Source: Azospirillum soli (GTDB lineage Bacteria > Pseudomonadota > Alphaproteobacteria > Azospirillales > Azospirillaceae). From it: a stretch of 64,000 nt of DNA. The stretch is taken from the NCBI RefSeq assembly GCF_017876165.1, contig NZ_JAGINQ010000010.1, forward strand, positions 62,001 to 126,000, in the 5' to 3' direction. The notes beneath the pieces are model-generated. The model saw nothing but the letters and a program-made list of their open reading frames with translations. It was not told the DNA's origin and did no database searches. This document shows, piece by piece, positions 49,226 through 58,595 of the stretch (position 1 is the stretch's first letter; every line of letters begins with the position of its first letter). The position numbers and the translations under genes were made by a program.

Positions 49226-49957
49226 ATGAGGGTTCTGCTGGTTGAGGACGATTCGTCCGTCGCGAAGAGCATCGAATTGATGCTCCAGTCCGAGGGCTAC
49301 ATCGTCGATTCTACCGACCTGGGTGAGGACGGGCTCGAAATCGGCAAGCTGTACGATTACGACATCATCATCCTCGACCTGATGCTGCCGGACATCGACG
49401 GGTACGAGGTGCTGCGCCGTCTGCGCGCGGCGCGCGTGACCACGCCGATCCTGATCCTGTCGGGCCTGTCGGAGCTGGACCACAAGATCAAGGGCCTGGG
49501 CTTCGGGGCCGACGACTATCTGACCAAGCCGTTCGACAAGCGCGAGCTGATTGCCCGCATCCAGGCCATCGTCCGCCGGTCCAAGGGCCATTCCGACAGC
49601 ATCATCCGCACCGGCCGCCTGACCGTGAACCTGGACACCCGCACGGTGGAGGTGGACAACCAGCCCCTGCACCTGACCGGCAAGGAATACGGCATCCTGG
49701 AGCTGCTGAGCCTTCGCAAGGGCACCACGCTGACCAAGGAGATGTTCCTGAACCATCTCTACGGCGGCATGGACGAGCCGGAACTGAAGATCATCGACGT
49801 GTTCGTCTGCAAGCTGCGCAAGAAGCTGGCGAACGCGACGCAGGGCGACAACTACATCGAAACCGTCTGGGGCCGTGGCTATGTGCTGCGCGATCCGCAC
49901 GAGGATGCCGGTGCCATGCCCCGCGCGCCGCAGCAGGCCCAGCAGGCGGCGGGGTAA
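49226..49957 (+). CDS. ctrA: CtrA, cell-cycle and motility response regulator
   Basis: 243 residues from ATG 49226; the longer upstream frame has no homologous sequence. The receiver (1-120) starts MRVLLVEDD with acidic residues 7-9, phospho-acceptor Asp51 ([15 protein letters not shown]) and Lys in [10 protein letters not shown]. The OmpR-type winged helix (about 125-230) contains [20 protein letters not shown] and [11 protein letters not shown]. Asp51 and the strong conservation of both domains mark it as the true CtrA ortholog. In free-living Rhodospirillales it mainly controls motility genes. The phosphorelay enzyme ChpT is encoded 8 kb away; CckA is not in the window. Confidence 0.95.
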   Translation: MRVLLVEDDSSVAKSIELMLQSEGYIVDSTDLGEDGLEIGKLYDYDIIILDLMLPDIDGYEVLRRLRAARVTTPILILSGLSELDHKIKGLGFGADDYLTKPFDKRELIARIQAIVRRSKGHSDSIIRTGRLTVNLDTRTVEVDNQPLHLTGKEYGILELLSLRKGTTLTKEMFLNHLYGGMDEPELKIIDVFVCKLRKKLANATQGDNYIETVWGRGYVLRDPHEDAGAMPRAPQQAQQAAG

Positions 49958-49973
49958 CGCCCACCCACACCGG

Positions 49974-50129
<156 letters not shown>

Positions 50130-50366
50130 TCAGCGTTTCCAGAACGGCTTTTCAGACTCGCGGCGGGCGTGGTCCTGCGTGACGCCGATGTCCCGCAGCA
50201 GATGATCGTCCAAATTCGCTAACGCCCGCCGCTGCCGGCTGCGTTCCGACATCCTGGACCAAGCCTCCACCCAGGCTCTGAGCGTCCGCAATGGCATCCG
50301 CCAAAGGACCACGGGATCAGGGCCGCGCGCCCGACCCGGTCGCCCCACCGCTGTCCTATCGCTCAT
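50130..50366 (-). CDS. DUF1127 small protein
   Basis: 78 residues from ATG 50366. The C-terminal half is the DUF1127 (YjiS-like) signature: RQRRALANLDDHLLRDIGVTQDHARRE, preceded by a helical WVEAWSRMSERS segment. Small Arg-rich DUF1127 proteins of alphaproteobacteria have been linked to phosphate uptake, small RNA turnover and stress responses, but the function of this copy is not known. It is divergent from the LysR regulator gene (129 bases between starts), which may control it. Confidence 0.85.
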   Translation of the reverse strand: MSDRTAVGRPGRARGPDPVVLWRMPLRTLRAWVEAWSRMSERSRQRRALANLDDHLLRDIGVTQDHARRESEKPFWKR

Positions 50367-50495
50367 CGCCCGACACTCCGTTTTCTCGCCTTCCCGTCGT
50401 TGGATGCACTGGAAACCGGGTTGCGCGCAAAGGGTGCTTTCTCTACCTTGCATGAGAAAAGCTCATGCCACCTGTCGATCCAAACGGGGTGAAGG

Positions 50496-51404
50496 GTGAG
50501 AAAGCTGCCTCCTCTCAACGGTCTGCGCGCGTTCGAGGCGGCCGCCCGCCATTTGAGCTTCACCAAGGCGGCGGAAGAACTGAACGTCACGCAGAGCGCC
50601 ATCAGCCACCAGATTCGCGCGCTGGAGGACCGCCTGGGCGTCCGGCTGTTCCGCCGGCTGAACCAGATGCTGGTGCTGACCGACGCCGGGCAATTGCTGC
50701 TGCCAAGCGTGCGCGAGGCGTTCGACCGGCTGGCCGCCGGGCTGGACAGGATCATGGGGCAGGAACGCGCCGGCGTTCTGACGATCAGCGTCTCACCATC
50801 CTTTGCACGGCTCTGGCTGATGACCCGCATCGGGCGTTTCCGCGAGCGGCACCCGGACATTCATCTGCGGATCAGCGTCAGCCAGCACGACATCGATTTC
50901 GCGCGGGAAACGGACATTGATCTGGGCCTGCGGCATGGGCTTGGGTCTTGGGACGGGCTACGGGCCGACCGCTTCCTGACCGACGACGTCTTTCCGGTGT
51001 GCAGCCCGATGCTGCTGCAGGGAGCAAATCCGCTGACCGATCCCACCGACCTGCGCCATCATGTTCTGCTGAACGACACGCAGCACACCTATTGGACCGA
51101 CTGGCTGCCCGCCGCCGGCCTGCACGACCTGAGACCGAGCGCGGAACTGGCCTTCGACGACATCGGGATCGCAATCGAGGCGGCGGTGAACGGCCAGGGA
51201 ATCGCCATGGGGCGCGCCACCCTGGTTGCCGACGAACTCAGCGCCGGCCGTTTGCTGCGCCTGTTCGGCGATGCGGTGCCAGCGGATTTCGGCTGTTACG
51301 TCGTTTGCCCGGAGGAAACCGCCGACCGCCCCAAGATCGCCGCGTTCCGGGCGTGGATCCAGGAGGAAGGCGCTGCGGCAATGAAAACGGCGCCGTCCCT
51401 GTGA
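50496..51404 (+). CDS. LysR-family transcriptional regulator (GcvA-like)
   Basis: 302 residues from a GTG with a GGGGTGAAGG leader. The N-terminal winged helix is typical (LNGLRAFEAAARHLSFTKAAEELNVTQSAISHQIRALEDRLG, residues about 7-50), and LFRRLNQMLVLTDAGQLLL follows. The substrate-binding domain (about 90-295) keeps SVSPSFARLWLMTRIGRF and DIDLGLRHG, as in the GcvA group. The inducer is unknown. Divergent DUF1127 and downstream convergent cheR give no clear target. Such regulators often act on the divergent neighbour and on themselves. Confidence 0.92.
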   Translation: MRKLPPLNGLRAFEAAARHLSFTKAAEELNVTQSAISHQIRALEDRLGVRLFRRLNQMLVLTDAGQLLLPSVREAFDRLAAGLDRIMGQERAGVLTISVSPSFARLWLMTRIGRFRERHPDIHLRISVSQHDIDFARETDIDLGLRHGLGSWDGLRADRFLTDDVFPVCSPMLLQGANPLTDPTDLRHHVLLNDTQHTYWTDWLPAAGLHDLRPSAELAFDDIGIAIEAAVNGQGIAMGRATLVADELSAGRLLRLFGDAVPADFGCYVVCPEETADRPKIAAFRAWIQEEGAAAMKTAPSL

Positions 51405-51426
51405 CGAACGCCGATTCCCGTCCCGC

Positions 51427-52269
51427 TCAGATCGCCGCGCGCAGGCCCGCCGTCGAGAAGCCGCCCAGGCTGTAGAGGCCGCGCTGGCCTTCCACCGGCT
51501 TGAAGCGGTCGGTGATGCCCAGCACGGTTTCCGCCCCGCCCAGATACAGAACGCCGTCGGGCGGCATCTGGCGGGCGATGGTCTCCAGAACCTTGGTCTT
51601 GGTCGGCTGGTCGAAGTAAATCAGCACGTTGCGGCAGAAGACCACGTCGAATTGCCCTAACGGCGACAGGTCGGTCAGCAGGTTCCATTCACGGAAAGAC
51701 ACCATCTGGCGCAGCTGCTGGCTGATCTGCCACTTGTCGCCCTGCTGCTTGAAATGCTTCACCAGCATCTGGATGGGCAGGCCGCGCTGCACCTCGAACT
51801 GGGTGTAGACGCCGGACTTGGCGCGCTCGACCATCTCGGCGGAGATGTCGGTGCCGACGATCTCGATGCGCCAGCCGGCCAGCCTCGGCCCCTCGTCGGC
51901 AAGCAGCATGGCCAGAGAATAGGCCTCCTGCCCCGAGGATGAGGCCGCCGACCAGATGCGGATCGAGCGCTTGGCCGCTCGGGTCTCCAGCAGCTTCGGC
52001 AGAACCAGCTGCTTGAACTGGTCGAAGGGCTTTTGGTCGCGGAAGAAGGAGGATTCGTTGGTGGTCATCGCCTCCGTGATGTCGCGCAGCAGGGCTTCAT
52101 CCTTGCGCGTGCGCACGGTGGTGGCCAGCTCGTCCAGGCCCTTCATGTTCCACTTGCGCGCCACCGGCATCAGCCGGGATTCGAGCAGGTAGGCCTTGTC
52201 CTTCGTCAGGACGAGGCCTGACCGCTGCTTGAGCAGCGTGGAGAACATGTCGAAATCTTCGACTCTCAT
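51427..52269 (-). CDS. cheR: CheR, chemoreceptor methyltransferase
   Basis: 280 residues from ATG 52269, overlapping the cheB stop (ATGA). The N-terminal helical domain (MRVEDFDMFSTLLKQRSGLVLT, about 1-75) is followed by the Rossmann SAM-binding domain: TNESSFFRDQKPFDQF, IRIWSAASSSGQEAYSLAM (SAM-binding Gly/Glu), GTDISAEMV and FDVVFCRNVLIYFDQPTK. CheR methylates glutamates of chemoreceptors during adaptation. It is the last gene of cheAWYBR. No C-terminal pentapeptide-binding extension is seen. Confidence 0.96.
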   Translation of the reverse strand: MRVEDFDMFSTLLKQRSGLVLTKDKAYLLESRLMPVARKWNMKGLDELATTVRTRKDEALLRDITEAMTTNESSFFRDQKPFDQFKQLVLPKLLETRAAKRSIRIWSAASSSGQEAYSLAMLLADEGPRLAGWRIEIVGTDISAEMVERAKSGVYTQFEVQRGLPIQMLVKHFKQQGDKWQISQQLRQMVSFREWNLLTDLSPLGQFDVVFCRNVLIYFDQPTKTKVLETIARQMPPDGVLYLGGAETVLGITDRFKPVEGQRGLYSLGGFSTAGLRAAI

Positions 52270-53447
52270 GCTGCCCTCGTGGCGAACTTGCGGATGTAGG
52301 GGCCGATTTCCTTCAGCGGCAGCACGGCCGAGCAGATGCCCGCCTGCGCCACCGCGCCCGGCATGCCCCAGACGACGCTGGTGGGCTCGTCCTGCGCGAT
52401 CAGGGTGCCGCCGCCGTTGACCACGTCGGTGCAGCCCTTCAGCCCGTCCTGGCCCATGCCGGTCAGGATACAGGCCAGAATCTTGCGGCCGCCGTAAGCC
52501 CGCAGGATGGAGCGCATCATCGGGTCCACCGCCGGGCGGCAGAAATTCTCGGGCGGATCCTTGGTCAGGGAGATGACGTTCGCCCCGCCGCGCTGCGCCA
52601 CCAGCATGTGGAAGTCGCCGGGCGCGATGTAGCAGCGGCCGTTCACGATCGGCTCGCCGTCCTTCGCCTCCTGGGCGTTCAGCCCGCACTGGCGGGTGAT
52701 GTGCTCCGCCAGAATGGTGGTGAAGGTGGCCGGCATGTGCTGGGTGATGAGGATCGGTTGGGTGACGCCGGTCTTCAGATGGCTCAGCACCTCGAACAGG
52801 GCCTGCGGGCCGCCGGTGGAGCTGCCGATGGCGATGATGTCCGGCTTGGCCTGCACGGCGGTGGCGGTGACCGGGCGCAGCGTCACCGGGCCAGGCTCGC
52901 GCTTGGCGAAGCTGGGTGTCGCAATGGGAGTCAGCGGGCGCAGTTCGCCGCGCGTGCGGGAACCGGCGCGCCGGGCCGCCGCCCCCAGCGCCTTCACCTT
53001 GGAGACCAGCTCGCGCTTGAAGTCCTCCGCCCCGCCCAGCTCGCGGGTCGAGGTGGGCTTCGGGATGTAGTCGGCGGCACCCGCCGACAGGCAGCGCATG
53101 GAGACGTCGGCCCCGCGCAGCGTCAGCGTCGAGGCCATGATGATCTTCACCTGCGGCGCCACCGCCAGCAGCTTCGGAATGGCGGTCAGCCCGTCCATCA
53201 CCGGCATCTCGATGTCGAGCACGATGACGTCGATCGAGTTGCGCTGGAGCGAGTTGACGGCCATCTGCCCGTCGCCGACCGAGGCGACGACGCGGATGTC
53301 GGAATCGCCTTCCAGGGCGCGGGTCAGCAGGCCGCGAATGACGGCGGAATCGTCCACCACCATAACGCGGACGGGGTCCGCGCTGGCTGGCGCGGGCGCC
53401 GCCGTGCTGGTGCCGAGGGGGGGTCTGCTGCCGAAGCGGTCGGACAT
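52266..53447 (-). CDS. cheB: CheB, chemoreceptor methylesterase/deamidase
   Basis: 393 residues. The receiver domain (about 25-145) has MVVDDSAVIRG with the acidic pair, phospho-Asp in VIVLDIEMPVMDGL, and ends with YIPKPTS. After an Arg-rich linker, the esterase domain (about 200-390) carries the catalytic Ser in IGSSTGGPQAL, His in ITQHMPATFT and Asp in LTGMGQDGLKG. Phosphorylation by CheA activates demethylation. The stop overlaps cheR, and the gene follows cheY after 45 bases. The N-terminal 20 residues are Pro/Ala-rich. Confidence 0.97.
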   Translation of the reverse strand: MSDRFGSRPPLGTSTAAPAPASADPVRVMVVDDSAVIRGLLTRALEGDSDIRVVASVGDGQMAVNSLQRNSIDVIVLDIEMPVMDGLTAIPKLLAVAPQVKIIMASTLTLRGADVSMRCLSAGAADYIPKPTSTRELGGAEDFKRELVSKVKALGAAARRAGSRTRGELRPLTPIATPSFAKREPGPVTLRPVTATAVQAKPDIIAIGSSTGGPQALFEVLSHLKTGVTQPILITQHMPATFTTILAEHITRQCGLNAQEAKDGEPIVNGRCYIAPGDFHMLVAQRGGANVISLTKDPPENFCRPAVDPMMRSILRAYGGRKILACILTGMGQDGLKGCTDVVNGGGTLIAQDEPTSVVWGMPGAVAQAGICSAVLPLKEIGPYIRKFATRAA

Positions 53448-53492
53448 GGAACGGTCAGCCTTTCGACGCCAGGGGCGTTACGGTCAGGCGCT

Positions 53493-53858
53493 TCACAGCA
53501 ACCCGACCTGCTGGAACTTGGTCTGGATGATGTCGCTGTCGAAGGGCTTCATGATGTATTCGTTGGCCCCAGCCGACAGCGCCTCCTGGATGTGGGCAAG
53601 GTCATTTTCCGTCGTGCAGAAGACGACCTTGGGGAAGTCCCCGCCGCTCATCTTGCGCAGCCGGCGCAGGAACTCGATGCCGGTCATGACCGGCATGTTC
53701 CAGTCCAGCAGAATGGCGTCGGGCATCTGCCGCGCGCAGGCTTCCATGGCCTGCCTACCGTCCTCCGCCTCGGAGCAGGCGAAGTTCAGTTCCTCCAGGA
53801 TCTTCCGCGCGACCTTGCGGACCACGCGGCTGTCATCGACCACCAGACAGGATTTCAT
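53493..53858 (-). CDS. cheY: CheY, chemotaxis response regulator
   Basis: 121 residues, a single receiver. MKSCLVVDDSRVVRKVARKIL gives the acidic pair, AILLDWNMPVMTGIEFL the phospho-Asp, VVFCTTEND the Thr, and EYIMKPFD the Lys. It receives phosphate from CheA and binds the flagellar switch. Only one cheY is in the operon and no cheZ is present, so signal termination must rely on other routes. It lies 58 bases downstream of cheW and 45 bases upstream of cheB. Confidence 0.96.
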   Translation of the reverse strand: MKSCLVVDDSRVVRKVARKILEELNFACSEAEDGRQAMEACARQMPDAILLDWNMPVMTGIEFLRRLRKMSGGDFPKVVFCTTENDLAHIQEALSAGANEYIMKPFDSDIIQTKFQQVGLL

Positions 53859-53916
53859 ATCAAACAGGCCTCGGGCTTCTTGGCTGACCGGGGATGGCTG
53901 ACCGGGGATGTTAGCC

Positions 53917-54420
53917 TCAGGCCGCTTCCATGTTGGTGAAATTCAGCAGACGCGGCACGTCGAGCACCACCATCAGCTGTCCGTTCAGGCGATAGATGCC
54001 GGTGGACACCTCGCGCCAGCGCGGGTCCAGGGTGGCCGGGTTGCGCTCGAAATCGTCGTTGGAGAGGCTCAGCACCTCGCCCACCGAATCCACCATCAGG
54101 CTGTACAGCTCGCCGCGCAGATCCACGACGATGGACATGCCGGGCTTGTCCTTCGGACGCGCCGACAGGCCGAGGCGCAGGCGCACGTCGATGGCGGTGA
54201 CGATGCGTCCGCGCAAGTTCAGCGAGCCGGCGACCTCCGGCGGGGCCAGCGGGATGCGGGTGATCCGCTGGTGACCCAGCACGTCCTGGACCTGCAGGAC
54301 CGGAATGCCGAACATCTGGTCGGCAATGGTCATGGTCACGTAGTCCTGATTGCCGCCGGAGACGATCTCGTCCCCCTTGGCCTTCTTGGTCGTGGTGGTG
54401 GGCAGCTTGGCGTTGCTCAT
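53917..54420 (-). CDS. cheW: CheW, chemotaxis coupling protein
   Basis: 167 residues from ATG 54420, overlapping the cheA stop (ATGA). One CheW/SH3-like domain: YVTMTIADQMFGIPVLQVQD, ITRIPLAPPEVAGSLNLRGR, VTAIDVRLRLGL and YSLMVDSVGEVLSL are the family blocks. It links chemoreceptors to the CheA kinase in the polar array. The first 20 residues are Lys/Thr-rich. It ends with RLLNFTNMEAA. Confidence 0.96.
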   Translation of the reverse strand: MSNAKLPTTTTKKAKGDEIVSGGNQDYVTMTIADQMFGIPVLQVQDVLGHQRITRIPLAPPEVAGSLNLRGRIVTAIDVRLRLGLSARPKDKPGMSIVVDLRGELYSLMVDSVGEVLSLSNDDFERNPATLDPRWREVSTGIYRLNGQLMVVLDVPRLLNFTNMEAA

Positions 54421-57188
54421 GCGGCACCTTTCTGCTCGGACAGCGTCTGCTGCAGGGTGTAGAGCAGCGCGTCACGGTCGAACTTGGCGACGTAGTCGGT
54501 GAAGCCGGCCTGCCGGCCGCGATCGAGGTCGCGCGGGCTGGCGTGGCTGGACAGGGCGACCATGGGGATGCCGCTCCAGCGGCTGCCGTGGCGCACCGCC
54601 TCGGCGAAGTCGAAGCCGCTCATGCCCGGCATCTCGATGTCGGAGACGATGACGTCGAAGTCCTCGCCGGCCTCGCACAGCGCCAGCGCCTCGTTGGCGT
54701 TCTCCACCGCGGTCACGTCGTAGCCGGCCACCGACAGCAGCGGAGTCAGCAGGTTGCGGAAGAACGGGCTGTCGTCCACCAGCAGGACGCGCTGCGACTT
54801 CTCTTCCTCGAACGCCTCGCTGGAGGAGGAGCCGAACCAGTCCTTATAGGCCTGGGTCAGGAAGAAGCCGGCGTCGATCACGTCGGTCGCCTTGCCGGCG
54901 ATGATGGCGGAACCCATCAGGCCCGGACGCTCGGCGGTCAGCTGGACGACCAGCCGCTCCTCCACGATGTCCACGATCTCGTCCACGATCAGGCCCATGG
55001 AGCGGTCGCCGTCGGCGAAGACCAGCACCGGCTGGCGGCCTTCCTGGCCCATCATGAAGCCGGGGTCGATGGGGACCAGCGGCATCAGCTTGCCGCGATA
55101 CTGGACGACCGGCATGCCGTTGGACGCCTCGACCGAGGAGAGATCCACGTCCTCCAGGCGGGCGACCAGCGACAGCGGCACCGCCTTGGGCGCGCCCTCG
55201 CCGGCGCGGAACAACAGCAGGGCCATCTTGTCCTCCTGGCGCGCGGCCTGGACCGAGGTGGCCTCCTTGGTGACGTTCTCGCCCATGGTCATCTCGCCGG
55301 TCGCCGACGCGATGCCGTTGGGGTCGAGGATCATGATGACCGAGCCGTCGCCCAGGATGGTGTTGCCTGAGAACATCTCGATATGGCGCAGGATCGGCGC
55401 CACCGGCTTCACCACGATTTCCTCGGTGTCGAACACGCGGTCGACCATGATGCCGAAGGTGTAGGTGCCGACCTGGGTGACGACGATGAAGGTCTCGTCG
55501 TCGTCGCGCTTGACCTTGCCTTCCTGGTCGTCCAGCCGCAGCAGCTCCTGGAGCGACACCAGCGGCAGCAGGCGGTTGCGCAGGCGCAGGACCGGCGTGC
55601 CTTTCAGCCGTTCGATGGTGTGCTCGCTGTCGGCAGCGGCGCGCACCAGCTCGACCACGCTGATCTGCGGAATGGCGAAGCGTTCGCCCGCGCACTCCAC
55701 GATCAGGGCTGAGACGATGGCCAGCGTCAGCGGGATTTTGATGACGAAGGTCGAGCCCTTGCCCTGGGTCGACTTGATCTCGATGGTGCCGCCGATCTTC
55801 TCGATGTTGGTCTTGACCACGTCCATGCCGACGCCGCGGCCGGACACGTTGGTGACCTTCACGGCCGTCGAGAAGCCGGGCTTCATGATGTACTGGATGA
55901 TCTGCTGGTCGGACATCGCCGCCAGCTCGCTCTCCGTGGCCATGCCGTTCTGGATGGCCTTCTGCTTGATCTTGTCGATCGCCAGGCCCTTACCGTCGTC
56001 CTGGATCTCGATGATGATGTGGCCGCCCTCGTGATAGGCGTTCAGCGTGATGCGGCCCGTCTCAGACTTGCCGGTGCGCAGGCGGTCGGCCGGGATTTCC
56101 AGGCCGTGGTCCGCCGAGTTGCGCACCATGTGGGTCAGCGGGTCCTTGATCAGCTCCAGAACCTGACGGTCCAGCTCGGTGTCGGCGCCGAGCATCTGGA
56201 GGTCGATCTTCTTGCCCAGTTCGTGCGCCAGATCGCGCACCAGACGCGGCAGCTTGGCCCAGGCGTTGCCGATGGGCTGCATGCGCGTCTTCATGACGCC
56301 CTCCTGCAGCTCCGACGTGACGTGGTTCAGGCGCTGCAGCGGGGCCGCGAACTCGCTCTCCTTCTGGGAGCGCAGGATCTGGAGCAGCTGGTTGCGGGTC
56401 AGCACCAGCTCCGACACCATGGTCATCAGATTTTCGAGCAGATCCACGTTGACGCGGATGGTCTGCGCAGCGACCGCCGATTCCTTCGCGCCGCCGTCAC
56501 CACCGCCGGCGCCACCGCCGCTGGAACCACCCTCGACCGGGGCCGGCACCTTGGCGGCGGCCGGCGCGGGCTCGGGCTCCGGCACGACGAGATCCTGGGA
56601 GGGGGCGGGCTCCTCGGCCGGATCCGGCGTCACCGGGGCCAGCGCGGTGCTGGTCGGGCCGGGGGTGGCGTTCCAAAGCGCCTCAAGCTCGTCCAGCGTG
56701 ACGTTGCCGGAGGACGCCACCACGGGCTCCTCGGCGGCGGCAACGGCCGGAGCCGGGGGCGGTTCGGTGGCCGGGGCGGGCTTGGCGGCCGGAGCCCCGC
56801 CACCGCCCAGCTTGCCTTCGGCGCAGTCGTTCAGGCGGCCGATCAGCGGCAGATCGTCGCCGGGCGGTTCGGCCTCAGTGGCCTCCAGCACGGCGAGCAG
56901 GCTCTTGATGGTGTCCAGCGCCTGAAGAATCAGCGACACCGCTTCCGGCGTGATGGTCAGTTCGCCGTCACGGAACTTGCCCAGCACGTTTTCCGACGCG
57001 TGCGCGACCTTTTCCAGGCGCGGCAGGCCAAGGAAGCCACAGGTGCCCTTGATGGTGTGGACGAGACGGAAAATGTTCGAGAGCAGTTCCGGATTGTTGG
57101 GATTCTGCTCCAGTCGGACCAACTCGACGTCGAGGACCGACAGGTTTTCGTTCGTTTCCGTCAGGAATTCGGAGAGCAGATCATCCAT
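54417..57188 (-). CDS. cheA: Hybrid CheA chemotaxis histidine kinase with C-terminal receiver
   Basis: 923 residues. HPt domain 1-105 with His44 (LVHTIKGTCGFLG); an Ala/Pro-rich linker of about 130 residues replaces a clear CheY-binding P2 domain. The dimerisation region starts at about 250 (VNVDLLENLMTMVSELVLTRNQ), the ATPase follows (DPLTHMVRNSADHGLE, GRGVGMDVVKTNIEKIGG). Two CheW-like domains follow (about 500-640 and 665-790) and a receiver at about 800-918 (VLLVDDSPFFRN, VIVSDIEMPGMSGFD). The tandem CheW and fused receiver are typical of the alphaproteobacterial F5-type operon (Azospirillum Che1). It is the first gene, and no chemoreceptor gene is nearby. Confidence 0.96.
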   Translation of the reverse strand: MDDLLSEFLTETNENLSVLDVELVRLEQNPNNPELLSNIFRLVHTIKGTCGFLGLPRLEKVAHASENVLGKFRDGELTITPEAVSLILQALDTIKSLLAVLEATEAEPPGDDLPLIGRLNDCAEGKLGGGGAPAAKPAPATEPPPAPAVAAAEEPVVASSGNVTLDELEALWNATPGPTSTALAPVTPDPAEEPAPSQDLVVPEPEPAPAAAKVPAPVEGGSSGGGAGGGDGGAKESAVAAQTIRVNVDLLENLMTMVSELVLTRNQLLQILRSQKESEFAAPLQRLNHVTSELQEGVMKTRMQPIGNAWAKLPRLVRDLAHELGKKIDLQMLGADTELDRQVLELIKDPLTHMVRNSADHGLEIPADRLRTGKSETGRITLNAYHEGGHIIIEIQDDGKGLAIDKIKQKAIQNGMATESELAAMSDQQIIQYIMKPGFSTAVKVTNVSGRGVGMDVVKTNIEKIGGTIEIKSTQGKGSTFVIKIPLTLAIVSALIVECAGERFAIPQISVVELVRAAADSEHTIERLKGTPVLRLRNRLLPLVSLQELLRLDDQEGKVKRDDDETFIVVTQVGTYTFGIMVDRVFDTEEIVVKPVAPILRHIEMFSGNTILGDGSVIMILDPNGIASATGEMTMGENVTKEATSVQAARQEDKMALLLFRAGEGAPKAVPLSLVARLEDVDLSSVEASNGMPVVQYRGKLMPLVPIDPGFMMGQEGRQPVLVFADGDRSMGLIVDEIVDIVEERLVVQLTAERPGLMGSAIIAGKATDVIDAGFFLTQAYKDWFGSSSSEAFEEEKSQRVLLVDDSPFFRNLLTPLLSVAGYDVTAVENANEALALCEAGEDFDVIVSDIEMPGMSGFDFAEAVRHGSRWSGIPMVALSSHASPRDLDRGRQAGFTDYVAKFDRDALLYTLQQTLSEQKGAA

Positions 57189-57384
57189 GTCGCGATCCCC
57201 AGCCTGATGTTATGGCGCGTTTCCGGCCGGCCGTCCGGGGAAGCGGCTTGCACAAAGCCGCCGGTACGGGCCATTCCAGGTACGGGGCGAGCGTGTCAAA
57301 CACTGATTAAGAGAACCTTACCTCTTCCGATAGCGTCCGAGTGGTTCCCTTGCAGGGACGCGCGCCGGTCGCGATGTCACATGC

Positions 57385-57432
57385 CAATTGCCGGAGGGGC
57401 CGATCGCCGGAAGGCCCGATCGCCGGAAGGAG
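57385..57432 (+). repeat. Three 16-bp tandem repeats covering a Shine-Dalgarno region
   Basis: Units: CAATTGCCGGAGGGGC (57385), CGATCGCCGGAAGGCC (57401), CGATCGCCGGAAGGAG (57417). Each holds a GGAGG- or GGAAGG-like core; the last one forms the actual ribosome-binding site of the following 57-residue gene, six bases before its ATG. Confidence 0.75.
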
Positions 57433-57437
57433 GCAGC

Positions 57438-57611
57438 ATGACCGACGAGGAACTGGCGCAATCGGTGCGCGCCGCCGTGGAGAGGCTGAACGAGGCGCTG
57501 GCCGTGGCCGCGCGCCACAGCGTGGCCGTCACCCTGCGGACGACCGCCCACCAGACCACCAACGGGGTGGAGCAGATCGTCGTCGAGGCGCGAATCTTCA
57601 AGCAGCTGTAG
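57438..57611 (+). CDS. Conserved-looking 57-residue protein
   Basis: ATG 57438 is preceded by AAGGAGG, an excellent ribosome-binding site. The product starts MTDEELAQSVRAAVERLNEA, an amphipathic helix, then has two strands with alternating Val and Thr (VAVTLRTTAHQT and EQIVVEARIF). This helix plus beta-hairpin layout and normal codon bias suggest a small cytosolic protein. No family is recognised. It lies between divergent cheA and convergent chpT, with 19 bases to the chpT stop. Confidence 0.65.
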   Translation: MTDEELAQSVRAAVERLNEALAVAARHSVAVTLRTTAHQTTNGVEQIVVEARIFKQL

Positions 57612-57630
57612 GGGCCAGTTGTAGGGGCCG

Positions 57631-58275
57631 TCACCACTCGATGGCGAAAACCAGCGTCTCCGGCCCGGACGGAGTCGCGGTGAGGCGGAAGCCGTCGTCC
57701 TCGGCGAAGCGGCCGGTGACGTAAGCGTGGATGGTGCGCGGGGTCAGATCGGCGGCGTCCGCCGTCCCGTCCAGCGCCGCCGCCGCTTCCGGCTTCAGCG
57801 CGCCGGGGCGCCCGGCGGCGGTGACGGTGATGCGGCCGGACTCCTCCGTGCCCTCCCCCGCCACGGTGACGGTGCCGCCGTGGGTCAGCGCCTCTTCGGC
57901 CAGGACAATGGTGTTCAGCAGCACCTTCGGCGCGCCGCGCTTGAAGGCCAGCATGTCGTTGGGCACCCCCGCCGGCCAGTCGAGCTTGGTCCGCCCACCC
58001 TCCAGCCAGCCCTGCGCAGCGGTCCGGGTGTCGCCGAAGCCCTTCTGCTCCCGCCCGGCGAGGCCGTAGGCGAGGCGGAAGACGCGCAGCCGCTTGTCCG
58101 CCTGCCCCGAGGAATGCTCGATCAGCTTGACCGCCTCGCCCAGGAAGCCGCCGGCCGGCTCGTCCTCCATCTCCTCGATCAGCTCAAGCCCGTTGCGGAT
58201 CGCGCCCACGGGGCTCACGAGGTCGTGGCAGACGCGGGAGGCGAGAAGCTCAAGGACGCGGATGTCGAGGGGCAC
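57631..58275 (-). CDS. chpT: ChpT, histidine phosphotransferase of the CtrA relay
   Basis: 214 residues. The helical DHp-like part holds the motif SRVCHDLVSPVGAIRNGLELI with His17, the same as in Caulobacter ChpT (CHDLxSPVGAI). The C-terminal half is a degenerate ATPase-like fold without nucleotide-binding boxes (GAPKVLLNTIVLAEEAL; VTAAGRPGAL). ChpT passes phosphate from CckA to CtrA and CpdR. ctrA lies 8 kb to the left; cckA and cpdR are not in the window. It is a single gene, divergent from a DUF3553 gene. Confidence 0.92.
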   Translation of the reverse strand: MPLDIRVLELLASRVCHDLVSPVGAIRNGLELIEEMEDEPAGGFLGEAVKLIEHSSGQADKRLRVFRLAYGLAGREQKGFGDTRTAAQGWLEGGRTKLDWPAGVPNDMLAFKRGAPKVLLNTIVLAEEALTHGGTVTVAGEGTEESGRITVTAAGRPGALKPEAAAALDGTADAADLTPRTIHAYVTGRFAEDDGFRLTATPSGPETLVFAIEW

Positions 58276-58397
58276 GGGGGCGTCTCCGGACGTTGGTGGC
58301 CGAAAGAACGGGACCCTTCACCGGGAACTTCCGGGATGCGGCCCGCATTCTGTAGCATCGTCGTTTCTAACACACCTTCACGGCAATGGGGTGCGGC

Positions 58398-58595
58398 ATG
58401 GACGATTCTCTGGTTCCCGGCGCGTGGGTGCGCCATCCCGCCCAGCCCGATTGGGGTCTGGGACAGGTGCAGTCGGCCATCGGCGACCGCGTCACCGTGA
58501 ATTTCGAGCATGCGGGCAAGGTCCTCATCAACACGGCGGTGGTGGCCCTGACCGTCACCGACCCGGATGAGGTCTTCGGAGGCTCCCCGCAATGA
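58398..58595 (+). CDS. DUF3553 protein
   Basis: 65 residues from ATG 58398; an ATG four codons earlier is an alternative. The sequence MDDSLVPGAWVRHPAQPDWG, LGQVQSAIGDRVTVNFEHAGKV is the DUF3553 pattern: a small SH3-like beta barrel, like the CarD/UvrD C-terminal tudor fold (PGxxVxHPxxxxWGxGxV). Function is unknown; similar folds contact RNA polymerase or nucleic acid. It overlaps the cytochrome gene by four bases (ATGA), so both are co-translated. Confidence 0.85.
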   Translation: MDDSLVPGAWVRHPAQPDWGLGQVQSAIGDRVTVNFEHAGKVLINTAVVALTVTDPDEVFGGSPQ

